A stretch of 18,659 nucleotides of DNA from CAZAGT01 sp964484515 (GTDB lineage: Bacteria; Desulfobacterota; DSM-4660; Desulfatiglandales; HGW-15), in the NCBI GenBank assembly GCA_964484515.1, contig CAZAGT010000063.1, forward strand, positions 1 to 18,659, in the 5' to 3' direction. The position numbers and the translations under genes are program-made. Below are positions 6,627 to 15,217 of the stretch, one piece after another; position 1 is the first letter of the stretch; each line of letters starts with the position of its first letter. Below the pieces are notes generated by a model that saw nothing but the letters and a program-made list of their open reading frames with translations, searched no databases and was not told the DNA's origin.

Positions 6627-9600
6627 TTACCTGGAAGACCGAACGTAGCCCTTGATCTCCTCCCACTGAAACGCTTCATCGATCTCTCGATAGGTATCGG
6701 CCTTTCTCCGCTTGCGGTGCCTCAAGAAGTAACCGATATCCTGGAGGATGGCATAGTAGGCGGGAACCATGGAGAGGACCAGGATCGTCGCGAAGCCGAG
6801 ACCCCACATAATGGCCGTCGCAAGCGGGGCCCAGAAAATCGACTTTCCTCCCAGCCCCAGGGCCATCGGAGCCAGACCAAAGATCGTCGTCAGGGAGGTG
6901 AGGATAATGGGCCGCATCCGGACGTGGCATGCCCTGAGGATAGCCACATAGAGATGCTTGGGGTCCAGTTTCCAATAGCGATTTATGAAATCGATCAGGA
7001 CAAGGGAATCATTGACCACGATCCCGCTAAGGGTCAACAGACCGATCAGCGTAATAAACGTCAAAGGATTCCCGCTGACCAGAAGTCCGACGATCACGCC
7101 CAGGGTCACAAAGGGAATCGTGATCATGATGATGAAAGGCTGGGTCACCGAATTGAACTGCAAGGCAAGGATGAAGAAGATCAGGCCAAGCGCCAGGAAC
7201 GCCGCCGCCTTCATTTCATTGAGGGAGGTTTCGGTCTCGTCTTGGAGACCGCCGGCGATCATCCTGGCTCCCGGATAGTCGGCCTTGATGCTTTCAAAAT
7301 ACGCCCTTGCAATCGCGTTGGCCTTTACAGCGGTCATCTTCCGACCGCCCAGATTACCCATCCCTCGGGCATCGTCCTGGATACTCTTGATGTTGGCCGT
7401 CACGCGCACGGTCGGTTTTCCGTTGTAATGGTAGATGTTGTGGAATCCCGGTTTCATGCGAATGTCCGCAACTTCACTCAGAGGGATCTCCCCGTACTTG
7501 GGGACGAGGATCTTGAGGTCCACGAGATCACCGAGATCTTCGCGGTACTCGGGCAGATATTTCAACTTGATCTCCTGCTCCTCATCGCCCTGATTATAGG
7601 TGCCGACCGTCAGTCCATAAAAGCCGGCCTGAACCGCGGACACCAGGTAGGCCTGATTGATCCCAAGGGCCTTGGCTTTGGCCTCGTCGACGGTGATTTC
7701 CATGAACTGCTTCTCCCGGGAGTAATCGTCCTGGATATCCACGATCCCCTTGTACTTGGCAAGCTCTGCTTGGATACGCCCTGCAATGAGAGCGGACGTC
7801 TCCCAATCCGAGGACTGGATCTTCAAATCCACATCGGCGCCCACCGGTGGACCCTCCAGTAGTCTCTCAAGCACAAACGAGACGGATCCCCGTGACCGGA
7901 GGAGATCTCCCGCATCCTCCCTGATGCTCTCGACGATCTCCTTCACCGTATGATTTCTCTCACCGGCGTCCTTCAGGATCACATAGAGAATCCCGTACTG
8001 AGGGCCGCGAATCGGTTCATAATTCACCTCTTTGAGACCCGATACGGCAATGACCGCCGCGAGGTCTTGACCGACCCCTTGCCTTACGACGTCGGTCAAG
8101 GCCAGCAGGGTATCACTCGTCCGCTCCAGGGTTGAGCCGATGGGCATGTCGATATTGATATTGAATTGGGGAAAGGCGTCGCTCTTGGGAAACATCTCAA
8201 AGTCGGTCTGAAAGTAGAGAATGAATGCCAAGATCGTGGAAAGGACGATCACCATCACGGAAATGTAGCGGTGTCGAAGAATCAATCGCAAATAGGGGTA
8301 GTAGATCTTGCGAAGGGGTTCAAACACATCAAACCTGCGCCTCGCAGGGGTCTTGACGTTCACCCTGGCAGGGGTCAACTCGACCACATGGGAGGGAAGC
8401 ATGAAGTAGACCTCGAAGAGGGATGCGCAAAGGGCAAACAGAACCACCTTGGGGAGAATCGACAGGTAGCGCCCGATGATCCCGCTGATCATGAACAGGA
8501 GTGGAAAAAAGGCGGCCATGTTGGTGGATACGGAGGCGAGGACAGGGGCCAGGACCTCCCTGCTCCCCTTCAAGGTGGCCTCAACGGGCGAAACCCCCCG
8601 TTCAATATAACGAAAGATGTTCTCAATCACGACAATGGCGTCGTCCACGATGATACCCAGCACGAGGATGAGCCCGAAAAGCGTGACACCGTCCACCGAA
8701 AGCCCAAAGGTCTTCATCAGGGTGAAGGTGAGTAAGAAGGAGACCGGTATGCCGATAGAGGCATAGATCGCATTACGGATTCCCATGGAGATCCACAAAA
8801 TGACAAAGACGGCCATGATACCGAGGGTCGCATTCGTTTGGAGTTCTCTTATGCGCTGCTTAATCACCTTAGGCTGTTCAAAGTAAATGGTACTCCTTAA
8901 GCCGGGGTATTCCGCCTCCACCGTCTTGATCAGGGCCTTGATATCGTCTACGATCTGGATCATGTTGACGTTTCGTTTACGCCGAGGGGCCAGGACGAGG
9001 GCGTTCTTCTTGTCGATAAAAGTCAGGGTGGACGGTTTTTCCAGGGTCGGGGTGATCCTCGCGATATCCCTCAAGTACACAATGCCGCCATCCTTGCTCC
9101 TCAAGGCGATCCCTCCCAGGTCCGTCGGCGATTCCGGCTCGCCGACCATCCTGATAGCGGTCTCGTGTTGCCCCATCTCGAGGGTACCGCCCGGAAGATT
9201 TTGCATGCGTGAGCTAACCGCTTGGACGATCTCCAGGGTCGAGATCCCGTAGGACGACATCCGCCGTGGATTGAGCTCAACCCAGATCTCGTTTTCCCGT
9301 TCCCCTAAGATCTCTACTTCCGACAGCCCCTCGATTTCCTCCATTCGCTCCGCCACGTCTTTGGCGATATCTTGGAGTTGCATCATGGGCAGGTCTCCGA
9401 AGAGCCCTACCAGGCAGACCGGGAAGATCGCGATATCAATCTCCAGGACGTGAGGGACCTTGGCCTCTTCCGGGAGGTCATCGACGCGGTCAACCGCATT
9501 GCGGACCTCCTGCATGCCCTGATCGATTTCTTCTTCTGAGAGATCGGCGTGGAAATAGATGTTGATCTTCGAGGTCCCCTCAAAAGACTTTGATTCGTGC

Positions 9601-9836
9601 CTTCTGATCTCGGAGATCCCCTCGAGTTCATCTTCGATCTTTGTGGTCACGAGCTTTTCCATCTCCTCAGGGGAAAACCCGGGCGCCATGGTGATGACGA
9701 CGCCTTCCCCAACGGTCAAATCCGGATCCAGGTAGCGCGGCATGGAGCGGTAACTGTAGACCCCCAAGATGACGATCAGGAGGAGGGTCAACCTGACGAC
9801 GATAGGTCTTTGGATGCCGAATCTTGTGAGGAACAT
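6627..9836 (-). CDS. RND-family efflux pump inner-membrane subunit
   Basis: A 1069-residue resistance-nodulation-division transporter, the proton-driven inner-membrane part of a tripartite efflux pump. The layout is the usual one: a first helix at about residues 12-29, a large periplasmic domain, a block of helices from about 330, a second periplasmic domain after a helix near 525-545, and a final block from about 865. The proton-relay pair D398-D399 is present in TM4 (GIIVDDAIVV). The lysine of AcrB TM10 (K940) is replaced by N942, followed by D943 (GIVVNDSLVL), a variant typical of a separate RND branch. It lies 80 bp after its adaptor gene; no outer-membrane channel is nearby. Substrate unknown. 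No good ribosome site precedes the ATG. Confidence 0.95.
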   Translation of the reverse strand: MFLTRFGIQRPIVVRLTLLLIVILGVYSYRSMPRYLDPDLTVGEGVVITMAPGFSPEEMEKLVTTKIEDELEGISEIRRHESKSFEGTSKINIYFHADLSEEEIDQGMQEVRNAVDRVDDLPEEAKVPHVLEIDIAIFPVCLVGLFGDLPMMQLQDIAKDVAERMEEIEGLSEVEILGERENEIWVELNPRRMSSYGISTLEIVQAVSSRMQNLPGGTLEMGQHETAIRMVGEPESPTDLGGIALRSKDGGIVYLRDIARITPTLEKPSTLTFIDKKNALVLAPRRKRNVNMIQIVDDIKALIKTVEAEYPGLRSTIYFEQPKVIKQRIRELQTNATLGIMAVFVILWISMGIRNAIYASIGIPVSFLLTFTLMKTFGLSVDGVTLFGLILVLGIIVDDAIVVIENIFRYIERGVSPVEATLKGSREVLAPVLASVSTNMAAFFPLLFMISGIIGRYLSILPKVVLFALCASLFEVYFMLPSHVVELTPARVNVKTPARRRFDVFEPLRKIYYPYLRLILRHRYISVMVIVLSTILAFILYFQTDFEMFPKSDAFPQFNINIDMPIGSTLERTSDTLLALTDVVRQGVGQDLAAVIAVSGLKEVNYEPIRGPQYGILYVILKDAGERNHTVKEIVESIREDAGDLLRSRGSVSFVLERLLEGPPVGADVDLKIQSSDWETSALIAGRIQAELAKYKGIVDIQDDYSREKQFMEITVDEAKAKALGINQAYLVSAVQAGFYGLTVGTYNQGDEEQEIKLKYLPEYREDLGDLVDLKILVPKYGEIPLSEVADIRMKPGFHNIYHYNGKPTVRVTANIKSIQDDARGMGNLGGRKMTAVKANAIARAYFESIKADYPGARMIAGGLQDETETSLNEMKAAAFLALGLIFFILALQFNSVTQPFIIMITIPFVTLGVIVGLLVSGNPLTFITLIGLLTLSGIVVNDSLVLIDFINRYWKLDPKHLYVAILRACHVRMRPIILTSLTTIFGLAPMALGLGGKSIFWAPLATAIMWGLGFATILVLSMVPAYYAILQDIGYFLRHRKRRKADTYREIDEAFQWEEIKGYVRSSR

Positions 9837-9899
9837 GTTGTGTTAACGCATCAGGAAAACGTGGAAGACTTCGGTATGCATAAGTACGAGTGGAGGAAC

Positions 9900-9920
9900 G
9901 TGATGCGTCTAGGGCATCAC
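9900..9920 (-). promoter_or_regulatory. Hairpin at the end of the adaptor gene
   Basis: A perfect 7-bp inverted repeat (GTGATGC, 7-nt loop, GCATCAC) overlaps the stop codon of the adaptor gene (9917-9919) and lies in the 80-bp gap before the pump gene. It has no T-tract. It might slow message decay or set the adaptor-to-pump ratio; this is inference. Confidence 0.35.
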
Positions 9921-11170
9921 TGCCTCACCACATCGCCCGTCTTGAGTCCTGCGGGAGTTGTGATCACCTCTTCGTGATCATTGAGGCCGGATAAGATCTC
10001 GACCTTCTGTTCGTAATAGGAGCCTAATGTCACGCGCTTGAAAAGGGCCTTTCCGTCGTCGATGACAAACAGCCCGATCTGACCGTTCTCCTCGGCCAGC
10101 CACGAGGAATGGATCTTGATCGATTTCTTTTGATCTACAAGGGGAAACCTCACCCTGACCGTCATGCCATCCGCCATTCTGGGATCCGGTTCGTCGATGA
10201 CGAGTTCCAGGGGAAAAGATCGGGTAACGGGATCGGCCGTGGGTGAAAGAAAGCTCAGCCGACACTCGAATGTCGTTTCGGGGATGGCGTCCACCTTGAA
10301 TGAGAAGCGTTTCTGGCGATCGAGGATCGGGATGTACTTCTCGCCCAGGGAGAGCCGTATCTTGATCTTCTCAAGGTCGACGACTTGGGTGACGACCGTG
10401 CCCGGGCTCAGAACTTCACCCTCTTCCACCTTGCGAAAGGCGATAATTCCGTTGCATGGCGATCGGAGCACCGATTTTCTGTAACGGTCCTTGGCCATGG
10501 CCAGCGCCGCCTGGGCCTGTTCGTGTCTCGCCCGGGCGGCGCGTTTGTCTTCAGTGCGCGGGCCTTTCTTTGCCAACTCCAGTTGTTCCCGGGCGGAGTT
10601 CAGGCTGGCGCGTGCCGTCTCAACCGCCGTTTCGGCCGAATCGTAGTCGCTGTTGGAAATGGCATTATACCAGTGTAGTTCTTTAATCCGCTTGAAGTTG
10701 TTCTCTGCCTCGGTAAGCGCCGCCTTCGCCTGCTCAAGCGTAGCCGCTGCAATGCGGATTTCCTCCGGCCGGCTCCCCCGCTCCATCTTTTCGAGCTGGC
10801 TTGCGGCCACAGCCTCCGCTGCCTCGGCCTGCTGCACCTCGATGCGCATGCTGCTCGTACTGATTTCAGCCAATATCTGACCCTTTGTCACTCGATCACC
10901 CCTCTCGAAGAAGAGTCTCTCGATGGTACCACCGGTTTCAGTGGCCACTTTCACCTTCAGATTGGCGGTCAAGGTCCCCACCTGTTCAACGTCCGCCTCC
11001 AGATACTGAGCCTGGACTGTGGCCGTCTTGACCAGTTTGGCCTTTGGGAGGGTCGACTCAAGCTTCGAACCACTTTCGCCCTCTGTGCTGCAACCGGAAA
11101 AGGCCATCACCGCCGCCAAGAAAACCGGAAGCAATCCTATCCTACCCATGATCTCCTGCACTACGCTCAT
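9917..11170 (-). CDS. RND efflux periplasmic adaptor (membrane fusion) lipoprotein
   Basis: A 417-residue membrane fusion protein linking an RND pump to an outer-membrane channel. The N-terminus is a lipoprotein signal with C27 as the lipidated residue (AFSGC). The first half-lipoyl strand and hairpin start at about residue 50. A long alpha-helical coiled coil follows (about 110-230), rich in Ala, Glu and Lys (QAEAAEAVAASQLEKMERG; LEQAKAALTEAENNF). The second lipoyl half contains SPCNGIIAFRKVEEGEVLSPG, then beta-barrel and membrane-proximal domains. Its ATG overlaps the moaC stop (ATGA). A second candidate start at 11149 (M8) has AGGAG close upstream and would give a more compact signal peptide. 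The pump gene follows by 80 bp. Confidence 0.92.
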   Translation of the reverse strand: MSVVQEIMGRIGLLPVFLAAVMAFSGCSTEGESGSKLESTLPKAKLVKTATVQAQYLEADVEQVGTLTANLKVKVATETGGTIERLFFERGDRVTKGQILAEISTSSMRIEVQQAEAAEAVAASQLEKMERGSRPEEIRIAAATLEQAKAALTEAENNFKRIKELHWYNAISNSDYDSAETAVETARASLNSAREQLELAKKGPRTEDKRAARARHEQAQAALAMAKDRYRKSVLRSPCNGIIAFRKVEEGEVLSPGTVVTQVVDLEKIKIRLSLGEKYIPILDRQKRFSFKVDAIPETTFECRLSFLSPTADPVTRSFPLELVIDEPDPRMADGMTVRVRFPLVDQKKSIKIHSSWLAEENGQIGLFVIDDGKALFKRVTLGSYYEQKVEILSGLNDHEEVITTPAGLKTGDVVRQ

Positions 11171-11604
11171 GAGCCTTGCTTCACTTTGCTTAGGACTTTG
11201 ATCTCAACAATCTTGGTGGTCGGATACTGACCCTGATCGTCTTTTTCGAGGTACTTGACCATATCCCAGATGGTGTTGAGCGCGGTCGTCACACCGATCA
11301 GGGCCTCCATCTCAACGCCCGTGCGCGCTTGCGCACGCACCCTGCACTTCACCTCCACGCGGTCTTCTGAGACGTTAAAGTCGACCGCAACCGTGTCGAG
11401 AGGGATCTGGTGGCAATGGGGAATCAGCAGATGCGTCTGTTTGGCCGCATTCATGGCTGCGACCTCAGCCACCAGGAACGGATCGCCTTTCTTGATCCTG
11501 CCGGCCGTTATTTCGGCCAGGGTTTGGGGCGCCAAAAGAATGATCCCCGCTGCCTCCGCACTCCGCCGGACCACGTCTTTGTCCGTGACATCAACCATCC
11601 CCAT
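11167..11604 (-). CDS. moaC: Cyclic pyranopterin monophosphate synthase MoaC
   Basis: MoaC converts the 3',8-cyclo-GTP made by MoaA into cyclic pyranopterin monophosphate, the first stable intermediate of molybdenum cofactor synthesis; it is cytosolic and hexameric. The catalytic set is intact: a lysine of RIKKGD (38-39), H65 in LIPHCHQIPLD, E98 and E100 in TGVEMEAL, and D114 and K117 in TIWDMVKYLEKD. The C-terminal DQGQYPTTKI resembles archaeal-type MoaC more than the E. coli protein. At 145 residues it is slightly short because the N-terminus begins directly at MVDVTDKD. AGGAAGAG stands upstream of the start. It follows the MoaE-like gene by 180 bp and overlaps the RND adaptor gene by 4 bp. 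MoaA and MoaD are not in the window. Confidence 0.96.
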   Translation of the reverse strand: MGMVDVTDKDVVRRSAEAAGIILLAPQTLAEITAGRIKKGDPFLVAEVAAMNAAKQTHLLIPHCHQIPLDTVAVDFNVSEDRVEVKCRVRAQARTGVEMEALIGVTTALNTIWDMVKYLEKDDQGQYPTTKIVEIKVLSKVKQGS

Positions 11605-11768
11605 GATTGCTCTTCCTCGCTTTCTGAGATCCTATTCGTATCATTTCGGGTCTTGAAACCGCGCAACTTTCCCCCATGGGCCGACAAAATGGGTATCAAT
11701 GCGACTCGTTCCCCTCTTTTGATGACATCAGTTCTCCGAGGCGGATCCTGAGGACTCGCGTTTCGACC

Positions 11769-11782
11769 CCATCCTGGGATGG
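11769..11782 (-). promoter_or_regulatory. Small palindrome after the MoaE-like gene
   Basis: CCATCC and GGATGG separated by 2 nt lie 2 bp beyond the moaE-like stop, in the 180-bp gap before moaC. The stem can form but no T-run follows on the minus strand, so it is at most a weak terminator or message-processing hairpin. I saw no convincing promoter in the rest of this gap. Confidence 0.3.
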
Positions 11783-11784
11783 CC

Positions 11785-12141
11785 TCACCGAAAAAACTCC
11801 TTCTTGCGGCTGGCCTTCGCCTTGATGTCATCGACCGTTCTGGACAGGGCCGGGAATACGTTTTCCCGTATATCACCTGCCACGGCAACAGCCATGATCT
11901 CCGCGCCTACCTCAAGGCGCCCCTCTTGAGTCTCAATCAACACATCAACGATCCCCGGTAAACTCTTCGTATTTTCAATAATACTCGCGATTTCATCCTG
12001 ATCATAGCTCACTTCGATCTCAGTGACGTCGCGCCCATCGCGCGAGGAGGCTCGCACGATCCCCAGGTGTGTGGCGATCATGCCAATCCTGCCGGCCTCC
12101 GGGTGCGCCTTCAGTGTCTCTATCATTTCATGAACCTTCAT
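11785..12141 (-). CDS. moaE: Short MoaE-like molybdopterin synthase catalytic subunit homologue
   Basis: A 118-residue protein of the MoaE type. MoaE, with thiocarboxylated MoaD, puts the two sulfurs on cyclic pyranopterin monophosphate to form molybdopterin. The opening GMIATHLGIVR with R30 matches the conserved arginine region (GxVR) of MoaE, and GRLEVGAEIMAVAVAGDIRENVFPAL corresponds to its core strand and helix, where a histidine-arginine pair is replaced by DIR. The C-terminal lysine-rich active segment is represented only by ASRKKEFF rather than PIWKRE. It is shorter than E. coli MoaE (150 residues). The ribosome site is weak (GGGAGGG about 12 nt upstream). The neighbour moaC supports a cofactor role. 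Whether it still makes molybdopterin or has another task is open. Confidence 0.75.
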   Translation of the reverse strand: MKVHEMIETLKAHPEAGRIGMIATHLGIVRASSRDGRDVTEIEVSYDQDEIASIIENTKSLPGIVDVLIETQEGRLEVGAEIMAVAVAGDIRENVFPALSRTVDDIKAKASRKKEFFR

Positions 12142-12181
12142 GGTCGGTCAAAACCCTCCCCAACTCTTTCATGCGTGGTTG

Positions 12182-13462
12182 TCATTCACCATTTTCCGGA
12201 TCGAGATTGAACAGCTTCCGGGCGATGTCCAGATAGATATCACGGGTGCTCCGATCCGCTTTCTTTTTCAGGACCAGGATGGGATCATTGATGATCTTCT
12301 CGGCAATGGAAGCGGTCAAGTTTTCGATAATCCTCCTCTGAGTCGCGGTCAACGAACCAAGTCCGGAGAGGCTTCGCTTTAGTTCGCCGCGACGAATACC
12401 CTCTGCCTTCTCCTTCAAGGAAATGATGATAGGAACCACATCCAGGGTCCGCATCCATTTCTCAAATTTCAAGACTTCCTCCTCAACGATCCGCTCCGCT
12501 TTTATTGCTTCCTGGCGACGCTTGGCTTTATTGAGATCGATGACGCCTTTCAAGTCGTCGATGTCATACAGATACACATTATCGAGTTCGTTTACTCTCG
12601 GCTCCACATCACGGGGTACGGCAATATCGATCAAGAAGAGAGGGCGGTTCCGTCTCTTCTTTAAGGCCCCCTTCATCTGATCGAAAACGATCACGTAGTC
12701 CCGGGCGGCCGTCGAACAGATGACGATGTCTACCTCCAGTAGCTGCGCATCGATCTCATCGTAGGAAACAGGGCTCCCCTGGAATGCCTCGGCCACTTCG
12801 ACGGCGCGACGGAAGGTCCGATTGGCCACCTTAACGCTCTCCACCCCCTGCGTGATAAGATGGCGGGCCGCCAGTTCAGCCATCTCACCGGCACCGATCA
12901 GGAGGACGCCTTTACCGCTGAGATCGCGGAAGATCTTCTTGGCGAGCTCCACAGCCGCGAAACTCACCGAAACGGCTGCGTCCGAAATCCCCGTCTCGGT
13001 CCGCACCCGTTTGGCCACGTGAAAGGCCCGGTGCATGAGCCGATTGAGAATGACTCCGGAGGTCTTCTCCTTGGTTGCCTGGAAATAGGCATCTTTGATC
13101 TGGCCCAGGATTTGAGGTTCACCGACGATCATGGAATCCAGACTGGATGCGACCCTGAAGATATGCCGTACAGCGGCCATATCTTCAAAGGCGTACAGGT
13201 TCCTGGAGAAATGCTCCTCGGGGAGACCGCCGATTCGAGATAGGATGGTGACGACCCATTTTTTGGCTGCATCCAGGTCCTCCGTGGCATAGAGGGCCTC
13301 TACCCGGTTGCAGGTCGAGAGAAAAAGACCCTCTCGAATAGAGGGGAGATTACGCATGGATGTTAGGGCAAGGGACACGTGCTCCGGTTCCCGGGCGATG
13401 CATTCTCGCAGTTCGATCGGCGCGGTCTCATGGTTCATGCCTATGTCGGCGATGTGGATCAT
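12182..13462 (-). CDS. hemA: Glutamyl-tRNA reductase HemA
   Basis: HemA reduces glutamyl-tRNA(Glu) with NADPH to glutamate-1-semialdehyde, the first committed step of the C5 route to heme and siroheme. The 426-residue length is normal. The N-terminal NHETAPIELRE and FLSTCNRVE are diagnostic, with the thioester-forming C51. The nucleotide-binding stretch LLIGAGEMAELAARHL sits at about 180-195, and the C-terminal dimerisation helix (LTATQRRIIENLTASIAEKI) is complete. The start overlaps the ccsA stop by 4 bp (ATGA), with AAGGGG just before it, so translation is coupled. In many Desulfobacterota hemA lies beside sirC and a ccsA-like gene, as here; hemC does not follow in this window. Confidence 0.97.
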   Translation of the reverse strand: MIHIADIGMNHETAPIELRECIAREPEHVSLALTSMRNLPSIREGLFLSTCNRVEALYATEDLDAAKKWVVTILSRIGGLPEEHFSRNLYAFEDMAAVRHIFRVASSLDSMIVGEPQILGQIKDAYFQATKEKTSGVILNRLMHRAFHVAKRVRTETGISDAAVSVSFAAVELAKKIFRDLSGKGVLLIGAGEMAELAARHLITQGVESVKVANRTFRRAVEVAEAFQGSPVSYDEIDAQLLEVDIVICSTAARDYVIVFDQMKGALKKRRNRPLFLIDIAVPRDVEPRVNELDNVYLYDIDDLKGVIDLNKAKRRQEAIKAERIVEEEVLKFEKWMRTLDVVPIIISLKEKAEGIRRGELKRSLSGLGSLTATQRRIIENLTASIAEKIINDPILVLKKKADRSTRDIYLDIARKLFNLDPENGE

Positions 13463-14298
13463 AATCCCCTTTGGCCTTCGATACTGCTAAAGCTGTGATA
13501 GTCGCTCAGCCAAAGACTGGCGCCCACAAATGTAAAGATGACGATCGCAAAGGCGATGATGGACAGGATGGCTGCCCGGCGACCCCGCCAACCGGCAACA
13601 AGTCGTTCATGTAGCAGGACGGCATAGAACAGCCAGGTAATCAGGGTCCACACTTCTTTAGGGTCCCACTGCCAGTATTTTCCAAGAGCGTACTGGGCGT
13701 AGATTGAGCCGGTGATCATTCCGATCGTCAGGAAGCAGAAGCCCCACATCAAGGAATAGTGATTGAGGCGATCCAAGGTCTCGAGGGAAGGTAAGCGATT
13801 GTACATGGACCCCAGTTGTTTGCGCTTAATTTGGTTCTCCTGGATAAGATACATAATAGCCGTCATGAACGTGACTGCGAAGATTCCATTGCCCAGGAAG
13901 GTCGTAAGGACGTGGACCGGCAACCAGAGGCTCCTGAACATGGGCTTCACGGTAATCTCAACCGCCGGCATCGTCGCTGATAAGATCATCAGAAACGCGG
14001 CAAACGGTGCGATGAAAGAGCCGAGGACCATCAATCTGAACTTGAGATGAAAAAGCAGGTAGGCGCCGAGGATGGTCCAGGCAAAAAATGAGAGCGACGC
14101 CTTGAAGGTCAGCACTGGGGCGGTCCCCATCGCGACATATTGGCTAACCAGGTAGAGGCTGTGACAGATGAAGCCCGCCAGAAGGATTCGATATGACCAG
14201 GTATAGACGGTTCTGTTTTGCCTAACCACGTAAACGATGAAACCGCCGGCCGCAAAAAGAGTCAAAAAGAGGGCCAGCCTGTAGAGCAAAAGGATCAT
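13459..14298 (-). CDS. ccsA: CcsA/HemX-type cytochrome c assembly protein
   Basis: A 279-residue inner-membrane protein of the CcsA/CcmC heme-handling superfamily, which presents heme for attachment to c-type cytochromes (system II) when it acts with CcsB. About eight hydrophobic helices are visible. The tryptophan-rich motif is at residues 207-217 (KYWQWDPKEVW), followed by LITWLFYAVLLH, with likely heme-ligand histidines H129 (LPVHVL), H230 and H268. Position directly before hemA and overlap by 4 bp are typical of the HemX-like members in heme clusters, which may instead tune HemA levels. No CcsB partner is in the window, so either role is possible. Confidence 0.88.
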   Translation of the reverse strand: MILLLYRLALFLTLFAAGGFIVYVVRQNRTVYTWSYRILLAGFICHSLYLVSQYVAMGTAPVLTFKASLSFFAWTILGAYLLFHLKFRLMVLGSFIAPFAAFLMILSATMPAVEITVKPMFRSLWLPVHVLTTFLGNGIFAVTFMTAIMYLIQENQIKRKQLGSMYNRLPSLETLDRLNHYSLMWGFCFLTIGMITGSIYAQYALGKYWQWDPKEVWTLITWLFYAVLLHERLVAGWRGRRAAILSIIAFAIVIFTFVGASLWLSDYHSFSSIEGQRGL

Positions 14299-14438
14299 AT
14301 TCGCGTTTGACCTCTGGAAGACGTGTCATTTCGAGTGGACGAAAAACTCCCCGTTTCAATGAATCCGGGAAGCGGTTGCCTAAGGCCCCAAACCATTACT
14401 TGAATATATCACCATCCAATCACCCCGCCCATCATCTA

Positions 14439-15113
14439 TCACCTCCCACCCAGCGCCAGCTTGGTGATCTCATTGGGCGACCATCCCGCATGGGTGATCT
14501 CATTTACGAGGGAAGCGGCGTCGTTCCAACGCCCCTGCCCAATCGCCTCAAGGATTGGCGATTCAACGAGGGCCCGAAATATACGCTGATTTTCGTCCTG
14601 AGCAAACCCTCGGGCCAAGATCTCCTTTCGGAGGGCCCCCATCAGGTTCAAGAACATCTCGTACTCTTCACCAAATTGCTCTTCCAGTGTTCTCCGGATC
14701 TTCTTCGCAAGCATCGGGCTACTGCCGGAGGTGGATACGGCAATCAGGAGATCTCCCCTCCTGAGTACGGATGGGACGATGAAGCTGCAGTCCGCGGGTT
14801 GGTCCACGGCATTGATCAAGATACCTTTCCGTTTGGCATCCTCACTGACTCGCCGGTTGAGATCCATACTATCGGTTGCCGCGATGACCAGGAAGGCGCC
14901 GTTCAGATCTTCCTCATCATATTCATGTCCAATCCACGTGATTCTGCCGCCTTCGACATGATCTCTGAGGGTCGGCGATAAGTCCCTCGCGATCACAAAG
15001 ACATCGGCCCGGTGCTCCAGCAACGTTACGATCTTCCGCTGAGCAACCTGGCCGCCACCTACCACGACAACCGTTTTGCCACGAAGATCAATCAGAATTG
15101 GATAATAGGACAT
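14439..15113 (-). CDS. sirC: Precorrin-2 dehydrogenase/sirohydrochlorin ferrochelatase (siroheme synthase N-domain)
   Basis: A 224-residue enzyme matching the N-terminal CysG/Met8p unit. It oxidises precorrin-2 to sirohydrochlorin with NAD and may insert iron to give siroheme. The N-terminus YYPILIDLRGKTVVVVGGG leads into the glycine-rich NAD site with QVAQRK (22-27). D104 in NAVDQPADCSF matches the catalytic aspartate of CysG (D104), and S127/S129 in AVSTSG lie where CysG has its phosphorylatable serine. There is no methyltransferase domain, so uroporphyrinogen methylation must be encoded elsewhere. The ATG has no visible Shine-Dalgarno but its position fits the family well. It is 140 bp before ccsA. 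Confidence 0.9.
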   Translation of the reverse strand: MSYYPILIDLRGKTVVVVGGGQVAQRKIVTLLEHRADVFVIARDLSPTLRDHVEGGRITWIGHEYDEEDLNGAFLVIAATDSMDLNRRVSEDAKRKGILINAVDQPADCSFIVPSVLRRGDLLIAVSTSGSSPMLAKKIRRTLEEQFGEEYEMFLNLMGALRKEILARGFAQDENQRIFRALVESPILEAIGQGRWNDAASLVNEITHAGWSPNEITKLALGGR

Positions 15114-15140
15114 AACAGTTAATGTTTTACTTTCGAATCA

Positions 15141-15161
15141 CGACTCGGTTCATCGGAGTCG
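15141..15161 (-). promoter_or_regulatory. Hairpin between the radical SAM gene and sirC
   Basis: CGACTC and GAGTCG face each other across a 9-nt loop in the 104-bp gap. A second perfect palindrome, GAGCCGGCTC, lies nearby at about 15190-15199. Neither is followed by a T-tract on the minus strand, so termination is doubtful; a leader structure for sirC, which lacks an evident ribosome site, is possible. Confidence 0.3.
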
Positions 15162-15217
15162 CCTCCAGGGCGCACGTCGTTCTTTAGACGAGCCGGCTCT
15201 CGAGGAGCGCATGAACA

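Noticed and set aside
6717..7862. 381-codon plus-strand frame opposite the RND pump
   Set aside because: It is antisense to a strongly supported RND gene and is rich in His, Arg and Asp as expected from a shadow frame of that gene.
14307..14981. 224-codon plus-strand frame opposite sirC
   Set aside because: The minus-strand frame has the full set of siroheme synthase motifs; this one has none.
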